From DYJB01 sp963777165 (GTDB lineage: Bacteria; Chloroflexota; Anaerolineae; Anaerolineales; E44-bin32), in assembly GCA_963777165.1 (NCBI GenBank), contig CAVZPO010000021.1, positions 1 through 64,000 on the forward strand: 64,000 nt of DNA, read 5' to 3'. Shown in pieces: positions 49,443 through 59,853 of the stretch. How positions within the stretch are numbered: position 1 is the first letter of the stretch; each line of letters opens with the position of its first letter. Under the pieces are notes generated by a model. The model was not told where the DNA came from, did not search any database, and was given only the letters and a program-made list of their open reading frames with translations. A program made the position numbers and the translations under genes.

Positions 49443-51789
49443 ATGACGCTCTTTTCCCTGGCGCTCGTGTGGCTGATCGGGATCGGCCTCGGGGCGCAGA
49501 TTCCGCTCTCCACGCCGCAGTGGATGATCCTGGCCGCCCTCGCTCTGGCGGCCAGATTGCTGATACGTCGCGGGCGTAGCGCGGTGGTCTTCGGCGGGCT
49601 GCTGGTCCTATTCTCCGGCGCCGCCCGATTCCAATCCAACCTCCAGCCCCCCACCCCCGACGCCGTCCGGTGGCTGAACGATACCGGCCATGCCGTCCAA
49701 CTGACCGGTATCGTCGCAGACTATCCGGACGTGCGCGACTCCTATACCGGGCTGCGCGTGCGCGTGCAGCAGGTCGAACTGGACGGCCAGCCTCGTCCGG
49801 CGCAGGGGCTCGTACTGGTGTACGCCGACCGCTCGGGCGGCTGGGCCTACGGCGACGTGGTCACAGCCTTCGGCCGTCTCGAGACACCGCCTGAATTCCC
49901 CGACTTCTCTTACCGCGAATACCTCGCCCGCCAGGGCGTTCACAGTCAGATGCCGCGCGCCAGCGTCACCCGCCTGGCCTCCGGCCGCGGCAACCCTGTG
50001 CTGCAGCGCGTGTACGCCTACCGCGCACGCGCGCAGGTGGTGCTGCGCGCACTGCTCCCCGAGCCGGAGGCATCGCTGCTCTCGGGGATCCTGCTGGGAA
50101 TCGAGAGTGGTATCCCCGCCGACCTGCGTCAGGCTTACAACACCACCGGCACGGCGCACATCATCGCCATCTCCGGATTCAACATTGCCATCATCGCCGG
50201 GTTATTCGGCAAGCTCTTCACCCGCTGGTTTGGCGCCCGTCGCGGCACGCTCGCCGCGGTGCTTGGGATCGCCGTCTACACCGTGCTCGTCGGTGCCGGG
50301 GCCTCCGTCGTGCGCGGCAGCATTGATGGCCGGGCTGGCCCTCGCCGCACAGCGACTCGGACGGCAGGGCGACGCGCTTGCCGGGCTCGGCGCGGCGGGG
50401 ATCTTGATGACGTTCGCCAATCCTTACACGCTGTGGGATGTCGGTTTCCAGCTCTCCTTCGGCGCCACGCTCGGGTTGGTGTTGTACGCCGAGCCGCTCA
50501 AGGCGGCCTTCGTCAGAACGATCAGCCATTGGGTTACCGCCGAGCGCGCGGCGCAGATCGCCGGCCCTGTCGGCGAGTATGCCCTGTTCACATTGGCGGC
50601 GCAGGTGACGACGCTTCCGCTGACCGCAGCCTACTTCCACCGGCTGTCGCTTGTGGCCTTGATCGCCAACCCACTCGTCCTGCCAGCCCAGCCGGCCGTG
50701 ATGATGTTGGGAGGAATGGCGGCGATCGCCGGGTCGGCCTGGCTGCCGCTCGGGCGTCCGCTGGCATGGATCGCCTGGCCGTTCGTCGCTTATACCAACC
50801 GCGTTGTCGAATGGTTCGCCGGCTGGCCGGCGGCCTCCCTCCCCCTGGGAAACGTCGGCCCGCTCGTCGTCTTCATGTACTATGTCGCGCTCTTCGGGCT
50901 TACGTTCGGCTGGGGACGAGTGAGGGCGCGATGGCCGGACATCAGGCTCCCGAGTCTCTCCGCGGGCGCCGGACTCGGGGCCCTGGCGATCGCCTGCGCC
51001 TTTGCCTGGCGCGCGGCCAGCGACCACCCGGACGGCCTGCTGCGCGTCACCGTCCTCGACGTCGGCGGCGCGGGCGCGGTGCTGATCCAGTCGCCGACCG
51101 GACGGAGTGTGCTCATCGACAGCGGACCCAGCCCGGTGGCGCTTGCCGAGGCACTCGGCCGCAGGCTTGCCTTCCACGATTCCGGGATTGACGTCTACGT
51201 GATGAGCGGCAGTCCCGGCGTCACGTGCGCCGGACTGCAGGGCCTGCAGGGACGCTTCCCCGTGGCCATTGCCATCGTTCCGATGGGAATCAGCGCCCCA
51301 GACTGCCGCGAGGCGGAGGCATGGCTGATCTCCTCAGGCACACGCGTCGCCCGCGCCGCGACCGGAATGGCCCTCGATCTGGGAGCGGGCGCCCGCCTGG
51401 AAGTGCTGTCATCCGGCGAGCATGGCCTGGCTCTCGGGCTGGTATACGACCGGGCGCGGTTCCTCCTACCGCTCGGCGCCAATCCCGAGATGATCGATGA
51501 GCTTCTGCATTCCGGCCGTCTGCTGGAGGCCCAGGCGCTCGTCCTGGCCGACAGCGGCTACGCCGCCGTCAACCCGCCGGAGCTCTTCGAACGCGTGCAG
51601 CCGCTGGCCGCCGTCATTGGCATCGAGGCCGATGATCGCCGCGGATTGCCGTCGCCCGAAGTCCTTGAGGCGCTGAAGGGGACGACGGTTCTGCGCACCG
51701 ACCATCATGGGTGGATTGCTTTCCGCACCGACGGACAAAGCCTGTGGGTCGAGGTCGAACGGAGAGGGGCGGAGGAGCAGCCCGGTTGA
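49443..51789 (+). CDS. comEC: ComEC/Rec2 DNA uptake channel (frameshifted; degenerate hydrolase domain)
   Basis: N-terminal helices, an OB-fold region, then the competence core (SGILLGIESGIPADLRQAYN, GTAHIIAISGFNIAIIAGLF). GASVVR, then after a shift near 50316, ALMAGLALAAQRL and FANPYTLWDVGFQLSFGATL complete the channel; AGASVVRAALMAG is a typical join, so the break is an indel. The C-terminal metallo-beta-lactamase-like domain has LDVGGAGAVLIQSPTGRSVL then VYVMSGSPGVTCAGLQGL where active family members have LDVGQGDA and THPHADHIGGL: the metal ligands are missing. Transport of single-stranded DNA may persist without nuclease activity. Confidence 0.9.
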
Positions 51790-51843
51790 CCCGGCGCGCG
51801 GTTTCCCGTCCTGGCGTGCGCGGCGCAGCGCCCGCGAGAGGCC

Positions 51844-51868
51844 CGAGGCGAGGTTCCCTCTCGCCTCG
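51844..51868. terminator. Hairpin between convergent comEC and SIMPL genes
   Basis: 9-bp stem CGAGGCGAG / CTCGCCTCG with GTTCCCT loop. No U-run; placed as a bidirectional terminator. Confidence 0.5.
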
Positions 51869-51891
51869 AGCCCGAGTTGCCGGAGCCCGAT

Positions 51892-52707
51892 TCACTCAAG
51901 CCCGTAGACGACGCCGACCTCGGCCCGGATCGAGATCTGCCCCAGGCTGACAGGCCCATCGTCACTCGTCCCGGACGTTCCGCCGCTTGGGCTGGCGTTC
52001 TGGACGACATTCTGTGCCCACAAGTTCTGGTCGCGCCCGTACCACCAGCTGTTGAAATACGACCAGGTGTTTTCGTTGATCGAAAGCACGCATCCGGGCC
52101 TGGCTCCGGCGGCGCCTGCCAGGGCAGCGGCTTTCTCGCCGGCCGCCTTCATCGCCAGCTCGCGCGCCTGGTCCCGATACTGGCGCAGCTCGCTGGTGTA
52201 GAACTCGACATTGACCACCTGGTTGGCGCCCGCCTTCAGCGCCGCGGCGATCACGGGGCTGACCATCGTCACCTTTCGCAGCGTAACGGCGACCATGTTG
52301 TTGATCCGGTAGCCCTTGATGAACAACGAGTCGTAGTCCTCGTAGATCGGCTCGATGATGTACCAGTCGGTGGCGATGTCCTTCTCGGCGACCCCCTGGC
52401 CACGGAGCGCCTGGATCACCTTCTCGATCGCCCGCGTGTTGGCTGCCTCGACCTCGTTGACCGTCACACCATTCGACTGCACGCCGAGCTCGATCAGGAC
52501 GCGGTCTGGGGTGACGTTGACCACCGCGGTCCCACTGACCTGGATCGTGCGGTTGGACGTGCAGGCGGCCGGAATGGGCGGCGTGACAGTGGGCGTTGGT
52601 GCCGGGGCAGAAGCGTGAGCCGTCAGCGGCGGAAGGCCGACGGCGATCACGGCCAGGAAGAGCGCACCGGTCATGAGGGCGTTGAGGAAAGCAGAGAGCG
52701 GTTTCAT
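51892..52707 (-). CDS. Secreted SIMPL-domain (DUF541) protein
   Basis: Signal peptide (FLNALMTGALFLAVIAVGL, cut near AHASA), short Thr/Pro linker, then a SIMPL domain: IQVSGTAVVNVTPDRVLIEL, RAIEKVIQALRGQGVAEKDI, GYRINNMVAVTLRKV, ARELAMKAAGEKAAALAGAA. Known relatives (BP26 and others) form ring-shaped oligomers at the envelope, with unclear role. Start behind AGGAGGT. Convergent to comEC. Confidence 0.9.
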   Translation of the reverse strand: MKPLSAFLNALMTGALFLAVIAVGLPPLTAHASAPAPTPTVTPPIPAACTSNRTIQVSGTAVVNVTPDRVLIELGVQSNGVTVNEVEAANTRAIEKVIQALRGQGVAEKDIATDWYIIEPIYEDYDSLFIKGYRINNMVAVTLRKVTMVSPVIAAALKAGANQVVNVEFYTSELRQYRDQARELAMKAAGEKAAALAGAAGARPGCVLSINENTWSYFNSWWYGRDQNLWAQNVVQNASPSGGTSGTSDDGPVSLGQISIRAEVGVVYGLE

Positions 52708-52768
52708 GAGACCTCCTGAAGGGGAGACGGCTCCTCAAACCGTACGCTGTCCCTTGGTCAGGAGGGTG

Positions 52769-54256
52769 TCAGGACTCGGGCAGTTCCCGGGCGGCTGTCG
52801 AGGCAGGAAGCCAGAAGAAGATGCTGGCACCCTGCCCTGCGGTGCTCTCCACGCCGATTCGTCCACCCTGCGCTGCGATCAGGGCGCGTGCGATCGCCAG
52901 GCCCAGGCCGGCGCCGCCCGAGGCCCGATCCCGTGCGGCGTCGACGCGGTAGAAGCGTTCGAAGACAAAGGGGATGTGTTCGGCCGGGATCCCCGGGCCC
53001 TGATCCCGCACCGAGCAGCGCACTCCCTCTCCGGTGCGTTCAAGCTCCACCACGACGGAAGATCGGTCAGGCGCGTGGCGAAGGGCGTTGTCGAGCAGGT
53101 TGTCGAGCACCTGCGCCAGACGGTCGGCATCGCCCCGGACCAGGAAGCCCCTCGGCGGCCCGCTTCGGTCTGCCACGACACGAACGTCCACCTGCCGTCG
53201 AGTGCCGAGTGTGGCAAAGCGCTCACAGCGGTCGCGCGCCAGCGCCGCCAGGTCCAACGGCTGCAAGTTCAACCGCAGTGCGCCGGCGTCGGCTCGGGTG
53301 AGCACGAGCAGCTCGTTGACCAGGCGGATCAGCCGATCGGTCTCGCGTTCCATCGACGCCAGGAGGGGCTGGCGTCCTTCTGCGTCGTCCAGCGCACCGT
53401 CCTCCAAAGTCTCGATCGTCCCCTTGATCACCGTCAGCGGCGTCCGCAGTTCGTGCGTCACGTCGGCCAGGAAGGCGGTCTTGGCCTGGTCGGACTGGCG
53501 CAGGCTTGCCGTCATGGTATTGAATGCCTCGCCCAGGCTGTGCAGCTCAACGATGTCGCTCTCGGCGGAGACCGGTTGGCTCAGGTCGCCGGCGCTGACC
53601 GCCTTAACCGCGCCGGCGAGCGTCACCAGCGGGCGTGCGAGCCGGCGGGCAAGCAGTGTGCCGGCGACGCCGGCAAGCAGGATGGCAGCCAGGAGCGCGC
53701 CAGCGAATTCAAGCGTCGCGCCGGCAGGGAGGCCGCCCGCCGGCAGCGGCATCGCCAGGTAGGCAATCCCCGCCAGGCTGCCATCGGCGGCCAGGATGGG
53801 TGCGGCGGCATATAACACTCGCCGATTGCCGGCGGCGACGACACGGCGGACCGCCGTCGCGGCCTCACCCTGCATGGCCTGTTGGATCTCGGGCCGCTGG
53901 AGCAGCTCGTCTGACGTTACGAACCCTGCACTCTCGGCCGCTGGCACCTGGGCCTGCGAGTCGCCGGCGCGGAGTGGCAGCCCGACAACGACCGCACCCT
54001 GCTGCCCGAGCACGCGGGTGTGGATGCCCGGCACGACATTCGATGTCTGGACGTACGGTTCGACGGGACCGTCCGGCAGCGGCAAGCCCTGCAACGCGGC
54101 TGCTGTCAGTCGCGCCTGGGCGAGCAAGTTCTCGCTTTGGGCGTCGAGGTAGAGCTGCTCGACGGTGAGCCAGGCGAGAAGTCCTGCCAGGCCCATCCCA
54201 AGGACGAGGACGGTCAAGTAGCTGAGTGTCAGGCGCGACTGCAGGCGGATGGGCAT
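52769..54256 (-). CDS. Sensor histidine kinase (OmpR-type partner)
   Basis: The ATG at 54256 lies four bases after the response regulator gene. Two helices (LTLSYLTVLVLGMGLAGLLA and LLAAILLAGVAGTLLARRLA) flank an extracytoplasmic sensor with a PAS/CACHE-like pattern (IYLDAQSENLLA, VVAAGNRRVLYAAAPILAAD). HAMP, HisKA (FLADVTHELRTPLTVIKG) and HATPase (DNLLDNALRHAPD, DQGPGIPAEHIPFVFERFYR, GAGLGLAIARALIAAQGG) are intact. The signal is unknown. Confidence 0.93.
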   Translation of the reverse strand: MPIRLQSRLTLSYLTVLVLGMGLAGLLAWLTVEQLYLDAQSENLLAQARLTAAALQGLPLPDGPVEPYVQTSNVVPGIHTRVLGQQGAVVVGLPLRAGDSQAQVPAAESAGFVTSDELLQRPEIQQAMQGEAATAVRRVVAAGNRRVLYAAAPILAADGSLAGIAYLAMPLPAGGLPAGATLEFAGALLAAILLAGVAGTLLARRLARPLVTLAGAVKAVSAGDLSQPVSAESDIVELHSLGEAFNTMTASLRQSDQAKTAFLADVTHELRTPLTVIKGTIETLEDGALDDAEGRQPLLASMERETDRLIRLVNELLVLTRADAGALRLNLQPLDLAALARDRCERFATLGTRRQVDVRVVADRSGPPRGFLVRGDADRLAQVLDNLLDNALRHAPDRSSVVVELERTGEGVRCSVRDQGPGIPAEHIPFVFERFYRVDAARDRASGGAGLGLAIARALIAAQGGRIGVESTAGQGASIFFWLPASTAARELPES

Positions 54257-54260
54257 GGCG

Positions 54261-54953
54261 TCACGCGGTGAGGCGGTAACCGACTCCGCGCACGGCTTCG
54301 ATGCCGTCGGCCTCGGGGGACGCCCGGCGCAGGGCGGCTCGCAGGCGTTTGACGGCGCTGTCGACGGCGCGGGTGTCGCCGGCGAAGTCGTAACCCCAGG
54401 CCTGTTCCAGCAGGCGCTCGCGGCTGAGGACCTTCCCGGCATTGAGCAGCAGGCAGTGCAGGAGGTCGAACTCAAGGCGCGTCAACTCGATGGGCTGCAA
54501 GCCGATCGTGACCAGGCGGCGCTCGAAGTCCAGGCTCAGGTCGCCGGGGCCGTGCAAGACCGCCGCCGGCGCGGGCTGCCCATCTTCCGGTCGGGCACGG
54601 CGCAAGACGGCTTTGACCCGCGCCAGCAGCTCGCGCATGCTGAACGGTTTGGTGAGGTAGTCGTCGGCGCCAAGCTCCAGCCCGATGACCCGATCGGTTT
54701 CCTCGCCCAGCGCGGTGATCATGATGATCGGCACGGAGCTGGACTTGCGCAGCTCGCGGCACACGTCCAGCCCATCGATTTCGGGGAGCATCAGGTCGAG
54801 CAGGATCAAGTCGGCGTTCGCCTCGGACGCCAATCGCAGCCCTTCACGCCCGTCGGCGGCGGTCAGCACGTCGTAGTGCGCCTTGCGCAGGTTGTAGGCG
54901 AGCAGGTCGGTGACCGACGGTTCGTCGTCGACGACGAGGATGCGCGCGGACAT
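54261..54953 (-). CDS. OmpR/PhoB-family response regulator
   Basis: Receiver: Asp9/Asp10, phospho-Asp53 (LLDLMLPEIDG), Thr80 and Lys102 (LTKPF). Winged helix: IELTRLEFDLLHCLLLNAGK, LEQAWGYDFAGDTRAVDSAV and VRGVGYRLTA. The ATG at 54953 is chosen because the receiver begins there and an extended -10 (TGCTATCCT) lies seven bases upstream; open frame beyond this overlaps the promoter. It is the first gene of the pair, so probably autoregulated. Confidence 0.95.
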   Translation of the reverse strand: MSARILVVDDEPSVTDLLAYNLRKAHYDVLTAADGREGLRLASEANADLILLDLMLPEIDGLDVCRELRKSSSVPIIMITALGEETDRVIGLELGADDYLTKPFSMRELLARVKAVLRRARPEDGQPAPAAVLHGPGDLSLDFERRLVTIGLQPIELTRLEFDLLHCLLLNAGKVLSRERLLEQAWGYDFAGDTRAVDSAVKRLRAALRRASPEADGIEAVRGVGYRLTA

Positions 54954-54960
54954 TGGGCAC

Positions 54961-54969
54961 AGGATAGCA
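54961..54969 (-). promoter_or_regulatory. Extended -10 of the two-component operon
   Basis: On the minus strand, TGCTATCCT then seven bases to ATG. The mRNA is expected to be leaderless. Confidence 0.55.
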
Positions 54970-55569
54970 TAGGATTGTGGCAGACCGGTGTCAGGCAGAG
55001 CGATGCGTCGCGTGGCCCTTGCACCGTCAACGGACCTCGCTAGTGCCACCCCCCAGAACGGGGTCTCCATTGCACACCAGTCTGCATGGCGAGACCTGGT
55101 TTATCCCCCGCGACAGGCAGGCGTACGGGTCGTCAGCCATGACCACCTGGCGGATCGCCCTGGTCGCCCTTCTTCACTCCCTCGCAACTCACTTATGCGC
55201 TTCGAAGCCCTCCGGGGTGCCCGGGGGCTCATCCGGCCAGATAAGCAATGACGAGCGGGTCGCCAGGCTGGAGGCGATTGGCGACGTGGTGGAGGGCTTG
55301 ACTCAGCCTGTCGGAGACGTGAACAGTGCCGCACTGTTCGTCCGCCTCAAGACGAATTCCAAGTAAGAGGGCCCGGGCGAAACACCGCGGCATTCGCGCC
55401 AAAGCAATGACTGCGCAGGTTACGTGATCAGCCGGATGGACAGGTAAGCAGAACGGACTTCATGGGTAGGTCTTGTCGTTTTCGCAACATCCGCCGCAGG
55501 CCGGAACAGCGGTGGACAAGGTTCGCAAGAACTGGTGACGCTCAGGTGCTCGAAGTTCGGCCCTTCCGC
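54970..55569. other. Gene-poor boundary between the core region and the catabolic operon
   Basis: No convincing gene. A plus-strand open frame ending at 55366 finishes NDERVARLEAIGDVVEGL then NSAALFVRLKTNSK, which looks protein-like, but its upstream part has no ribosome site and overlaps the divergent promoter; it may be a gene remnant. A short stem CCCC/GGGG flanks AGAAC near 55045. Confidence 0.35.
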
Positions 55570-55598
55570 TTGCCTGGCCCATCCAGAATGCATATACT
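55570..55598 (+). promoter_or_regulatory. Promoter of the GNAT-like gene
   Basis: TTGCCT, 17 bases, TATACT. Leader of about 36 bases contains GGAAGGAG before the ATG at 55641. Confidence 0.65.
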
Positions 55599-55640
55599 CA
55601 GGCATCCCCATACGAGCTTTTCCGGAAGGAGCATCAAGCC

Positions 55641-56366
55641 ATGCGCCTCGAGCCCCCAGTACCCGTTTCGCGTGAAGAGTACACACTAAACGTCCGCGAT
55701 ATCGAACCGCTGCTCCAGGGCTACCCGATGGCCAAGAAGCCGTGGCCCCCTGCGACCATCAAACTCCCGACCGGCGAGGTGATGTTCATTCGTGAGGCGA
55801 AGATCGAGGAAGCCAAGACCCTCATGCAGTACGTCCGGAAGGTCATGGAGGTCGAACATGACTTCTACGACGTTGTCGGCGCGAGGGTGTACGCCGAGCT
55901 GCTCGGGTGGTACCGCAAACGCATCAAGGATCCGTACGTCATGATCGGGATGATCGATGGCAAGCTGGCCGGCCTGGTCAACGGGCGCCTGATGAATGAA
56001 GACATCAACATCAGCCATCACACATTGACGTTCGATCGCGGCGGACGCCTGGGGGCGGCGCTCTTCTACTGCAAGGCGTACTATGCCTTCGAGATCCTCG
56101 GCCAGAAGGAATTCTGGTCTACGTACGAGAGCTACAACGGTTGGCGGATCGGTTTCCTGGGCATGGCGCAGCCCAGCTATCCTTGGCCGGATGTGCAGCA
56201 TGAGCTGGGCGGAGCCCGGGTCTACTACGTGACCAAGAAGTACTGGGACCTGGCCATCAAGAAGTACTCCGAGCAGATGGTGGGTGCTGCGCTCAACTTC
56301 GACGTGCCCGCCAAGGTGATCAAGGCCAACGAGAAGCTGGTCTTGCCGGACGAGGTGACGGTCTAG
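55641..56366 (+). CDS. GNAT-like acyltransferase fold protein
   Basis: 241 residues. After a 45-residue N-terminal segment, VMFIREAKIEEAKTLMQYVR, VMIGMIDGKLAGLVNGRLMN and LGAALFYCKAYYAFEILG follow the GNAT pattern of strands and the acetyl-CoA pocket, but the usual Q/RxxGxG/A loop is only loosely present (RGGRLGAAL). Ends YEQMVGAALNFDVPAKVIKA-like. It precedes fdrA by 216 bases that contain another promoter. A role in processing a catabolic intermediate is inferred from place. Confidence 0.6.
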   Translation: MRLEPPVPVSREEYTLNVRDIEPLLQGYPMAKKPWPPATIKLPTGEVMFIREAKIEEAKTLMQYVRKVMEVEHDFYDVVGARVYAELLGWYRKRIKDPYVMIGMIDGKLAGLVNGRLMNEDINISHHTLTFDRGGRLGAALFYCKAYYAFEILGQKEFWSTYESYNGWRIGFLGMAQPSYPWPDVQHELGGARVYYVTKKYWDLAIKKYSEQMVGAALNFDVPAKVIKANEKLVLPDEVTV

Positions 56367-56449
56367 CTTACGCGTGGCGCCGTGCAGCATGCCGGTTCAC
56401 CCCCGAGCACTTCCAGGGCGACCTTGGGCACGGCATTGAGCCGGTCTGC

Positions 56450-56478
56450 TTGATAGGCGTCAGTCATACTGCTATAGA
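56450..56478 (+). promoter_or_regulatory. Promoter of the fdrA operon
   Basis: TTGATA, 17 bases, TATAGA with TGC just before (extended -10). Predicted start near 56485, leaving a 98-base leader. Confidence 0.6.
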
Positions 56479-56510
56479 AGGGAGGCTCCCCCGCACCTCG
56501 GCGAGGAAGG

Positions 56511-56534
56511 GGGATGCCTTCCCGTCGGCATCCC
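56511..56534 (+). promoter_or_regulatory. Hairpin in the fdrA leader
   Basis: Perfect stem GGGATGCC / GGCATCCC with eight-base loop, in a purine/C-rich leader. May be an attenuator-type or mRNA stability element; nothing diagnostic. Confidence 0.4.
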
Positions 56535-56582
56535 GCAAGCCTGGACGGAGCTGCATCCCCAGTCCAGCAGAAGAGAGGCCCG

Positions 56583-58315
56583 ATGGCAGTCGTCAAGGCT
56601 GAAGTTCGTTCGGGTGCCTACTACGATTCAATCGTCCTCATGCAGCTGCAGCGCGCCTTGGCAGAACAGCCCGGCGTCGAGGACGCCGGGGTCGTCATGG
56701 GCACCGACGCCAACAAGGAACTCCTGGCACAGAGCCGCCTGCTGGTTACCGAGGCCGAAGCCGCCGGCAATGATGATCTCATCATCGTCGTCCGCGGCAC
56801 GGATGACGACCTCGGCCCAAGCGGCGCTGGCCAAGGTGGATGAGCTCGTGGCCGCACGCCGAGGTCGGACAGGGGACCAGGAGTACCATCCCCGCAGCCT
56901 GGAGACCGCCGCCAAGATGCTGCCCGAGGCCCAGTGGGTCCTGGTTTCCGTTCCGGGGCGGTACGCCGCCGGGGTGTCGCGGCAGGCCCTGCGCCTGAAC
57001 AAGCACGTCTTCCTCTACAGTGACAACGTCTCCCTCGAAGACGAGGTCGCGCTCAAGACAGGAGGCGGCGCAGAAGGGGCTCCTGGTCATGGGGCCGGAT
57101 TGCGGCACGGCGATCGTGAATGGCATCGGCCTGGGGTTTGCCAACAAGGTCCGCAAGGGCCCCATCGGAGTCGTGGCGGCGTCCGGGACCGGCCTGCAGC
57201 AGGTCACCGTGCGCATCCACCAGATGGGAGGCGGCATCACGCACGCCCTGGGTACCGGGGGGCGCGATCTGTCGGAGGCGGTCAATGCCGTCACCGCCCG
57301 TCAGGGTCTCGATCTGATGGCCCGCGACCCGGACGCCAAGGTCATTGTCCTGGTGTCGAAGCCCCCTTCCCCGAAGATCGCCGACACCCTGGTCCAGGCG
57401 GCGCGCGCGGTTGGCAAGCCCGTGGTGGTCAACTTCATCGGCTATGCCACGGCCTCGCGCCGGGTGGACAATGTCTTCTTTGCCACGACCTTCGACGAAA
57501 CGGCCGAGCTGGCCATCCGATTGATCGACTCGCATGAGGACTTCGCCGCGCAGCCGGATCTGTCCAAGTTCGCGCCCGGCCAGCGCTACCTGCGAGGCCT
57601 GTTCTCAGGCGGTACGCTGCAGTACGAGGCACTGTTGATCCTGCAGGACTACGTTCCCGTCGTCTACTCGAACGCCCCTCTGGACAAGAAGAACAAGCTT
57701 GAAGACTCGCTGGTCAGCAAGGCGCACACGGTCATCGACCTGGGCGAGGACGAATTCACGGTTGGCCGGCTGCATCCGATGATGGACAACGATCTGCGCA
57801 TCCGGCGTCTCGAGAAGGAAGCCGCCGATCCGGAAGTGGCGGTCATTTTCCTGGACGTGGTTCTGGGTTTCGGCGCCCATGCCGATCCGGCCAGCGAACT
57901 GGCGCCGGCGATCGCCGCCGCGATCAAGACCGCCCAACAGGCCGGCAGGCACCTGGAGGTGGTGGCGATCGTCAGCGGCACCGATGGAGACCCGCAGGGG
58001 ATCGAGACGCAGATCAAGCAGCTGAGGGATGCTGGCGCCAGGACCGAAACCAGCAACGACGCCGCCGCGCGGTACGTGGGTCGATTGCTGCAGGCGATCG
58101 AGCGCGCCTCGCAGCCCGGCACCGCTCCGACGATGAAGCCGGTGGATCTGCAGGCGCTGAAGAATCCCCTGGCCGGGATCAACGTCGGACTGGAATCCTT
58201 CGCCGACAGTCTGAAGGAACAGGGCGCTCAGGCTGTTCACGTGGACTGGAAACCCGTTGCCGGAAGCAGTGAACGGTTGGTGAGTATCCTGGATCGGATG
58301 AGGCAGGCGAAGTAG
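56583..58315 (+). CDS. fdrA: FdrA-family protein (acyl-CoA-synthetase-like; frameshifted twice)
   Basis: Reads in three frames with shifts near 56815 and 57060: SGAYYDSIVLMQLQRALAEQ, PEAQWVLVSVPGRYAAGVSR, then MGPDCGTAIVNGIGLGFANK and VGVVAASGTGLQQVTVRIHQ-like succinyl-CoA-synthetase folds, GTGGRDLSE, and QRYLRGLFSGGTLQYEAL. E. coli FdrA acts with YlbE and YlbF as oxamate carbamoyltransferase in allantoin breakdown. Here YlbE follows but YlbF and carbamate kinase are not in the window. Roughly 577 residues when joined. Each break keeps homology on both sides, so indel error is likely. Confidence 0.85.
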
Positions 58316-58584
58316 GTCTTGGGTCGCCCGGCTTGAGGGCCGCGGCGTTCCCGGCCTGGAGGTTCAACCCCTCGAATGTCGCACCCCATCAGGGCCGCTC
58401 AAGGGGTAGACGGCTTCACGCCGGTGTGTGGTTCCCGCATCGGTCGATCGACGCGTGTGCCGCTGCGACCCAGCACGCTCTTCCGGCATGTCTTCTTGGC
58501 CCCGTGCTCGCGGAAGGACGGTCTTCCTCAGAGTCCGTATGCAGAATGGGCGTAAAGTCTCCCGCCAACGATCTGGAGGTGCCC

Positions 58585-59826
58585 GTGGATATCGACAAAG
58601 CGAACACCGAAGTCACCCAGCGCATGATGGATGCCCGGCCGATCGCGACCACGATGGCCAAGGCGATCGAAGTCGTGCCCGGCCTGCACGAGAACATGCT
58701 CTTGCATGCGGGCCCGCCGGTGACCTGGGAACGCATGGCCGGCCCGATGCGCGGCGCCATGATGGGCGCCCTGATCTTCGAGGGCAAAGCCAAGACCGGC
58801 GACGACGCCGAGAAGATGCTCAAGTCAGGCAAGATCGAGTTCTCGCCCTGCCATGAGCACATGTGCGTGGGCCCGATGGCCGGCGTGATCTCGCCGTCCA
58901 TGTTGGTCTACGTGATTGAGAATGTGACCCACAAGATCACGTGCTTCTCCAATCTCAATGAAGGCCGCGGCAAAGTCCTGCGCATGGGTGCCTACAGCCC
59001 GGAGGTCCTGGAGAAGCTGCGCTGGATGGAGTCCACCCTCGGTCCGACGATCAAGGCCGCCCTGGAAGCCATGGGCGGCATCGATGTTCGTTCGGTCCTT
59101 GCCAAGGCGCTTCAGATGGGCGATGACGGGCACAACCGCCTGGATGCCGCCTCTCTCCTGTGGACCACCCAACTGGCCCCGCATATCGCCAAGACCGCCA
59201 AAGACAGCGCCACGGCGTTTGAGGTCATCAAGTTCCTGGGCGAGAACGCCTTGAGCATTCTCAATCCCGTCATGGCCGGCTGCAAGTCCATGACCGCCGC
59301 CGGTCACAACGTGGAAGGCAGCACCATCGTCACCATCATGGCGCGCAACGGCACCGATTTCGGCATCCAGGTCAGCGGCCTGGGAGACCAATGGTTCACG
59401 GCGCAGGCACCGTTCGTCAAGGCGCTGTACTTCCCCGGCTTCAAAGAGACGGACGCCTGCCGCGATATCGGCGACAGTGTCATCACCGAAACGGCCGGCA
59501 TCGGGGGCTTTGCCATGGCGGCCGCACCCGCCTTGGTCACGTTCATCGGCGGCGTGCCCCGCGACGCCATCAATACCACCCTCGACATGTACGAGATCAC
59601 CTTCGCCGAACACAAGCAGTTCTCCATCCCCTACCTGGACTTCCGCGGCACCCCGACCGGAATCGATATCCGCAAGGTGGTCGAAAAGCAGATCGCCCCG
59701 CGGGTGAACACAGGCGTGGCCCACAAGGATCCGGGGGTAGGACAGGTCGGGGCGGGCGTCGTTTCCGCCCCCATGAGCGTGTTCGAGGACGCGCTGGTGG
59801 CCTTCGCTGATCGCTACGGCTTCTAG
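58585..59826 (+). CDS. DUF1116 (YlbE-like) protein
   Basis: 413 residues from GTG 58585, which has GGAGGT four bases upstream; an in-frame ATG at 58546 is possible, and the open frame before it is spurious. PCHEHMCVGPMAGVISPSML, LNEGRGKVLRMGAYSPEVLE, EGSTIVTIMARNGTDFGIQV and YEITFAEHKQFSIPYLDFRG match DUF1116. In E. coli this is a subunit of oxamate carbamoyltransferase with FdrA. The His/Cys-rich CHEHMC motif could bind a metal or the substrate. Follows fdrA by 269 bases. Confidence 0.85.
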   Translation: MDIDKANTEVTQRMMDARPIATTMAKAIEVVPGLHENMLLHAGPPVTWERMAGPMRGAMMGALIFEGKAKTGDDAEKMLKSGKIEFSPCHEHMCVGPMAGVISPSMLVYVIENVTHKITCFSNLNEGRGKVLRMGAYSPEVLEKLRWMESTLGPTIKAALEAMGGIDVRSVLAKALQMGDDGHNRLDAASLLWTTQLAPHIAKTAKDSATAFEVIKFLGENALSILNPVMAGCKSMTAAGHNVEGSTIVTIMARNGTDFGIQVSGLGDQWFTAQAPFVKALYFPGFKETDACRDIGDSVITETAGIGGFAMAAAPALVTFIGGVPRDAINTTLDMYEITFAEHKQFSIPYLDFRGTPTGIDIRKVVEKQIAPRVNTGVAHKDPGVGQVGAGVVSAPMSVFEDALVAFADRYGF

Positions 59827-59853
59827 ATCCATCTCAAGCTGACGGAGGCGAGC

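Noticed and set aside
54977..55366. 129-residue open frame upstream of the catabolic operon
   Set aside because: No ribosome site, overlaps the divergent promoter region, and only its last 40 residues look protein-like.
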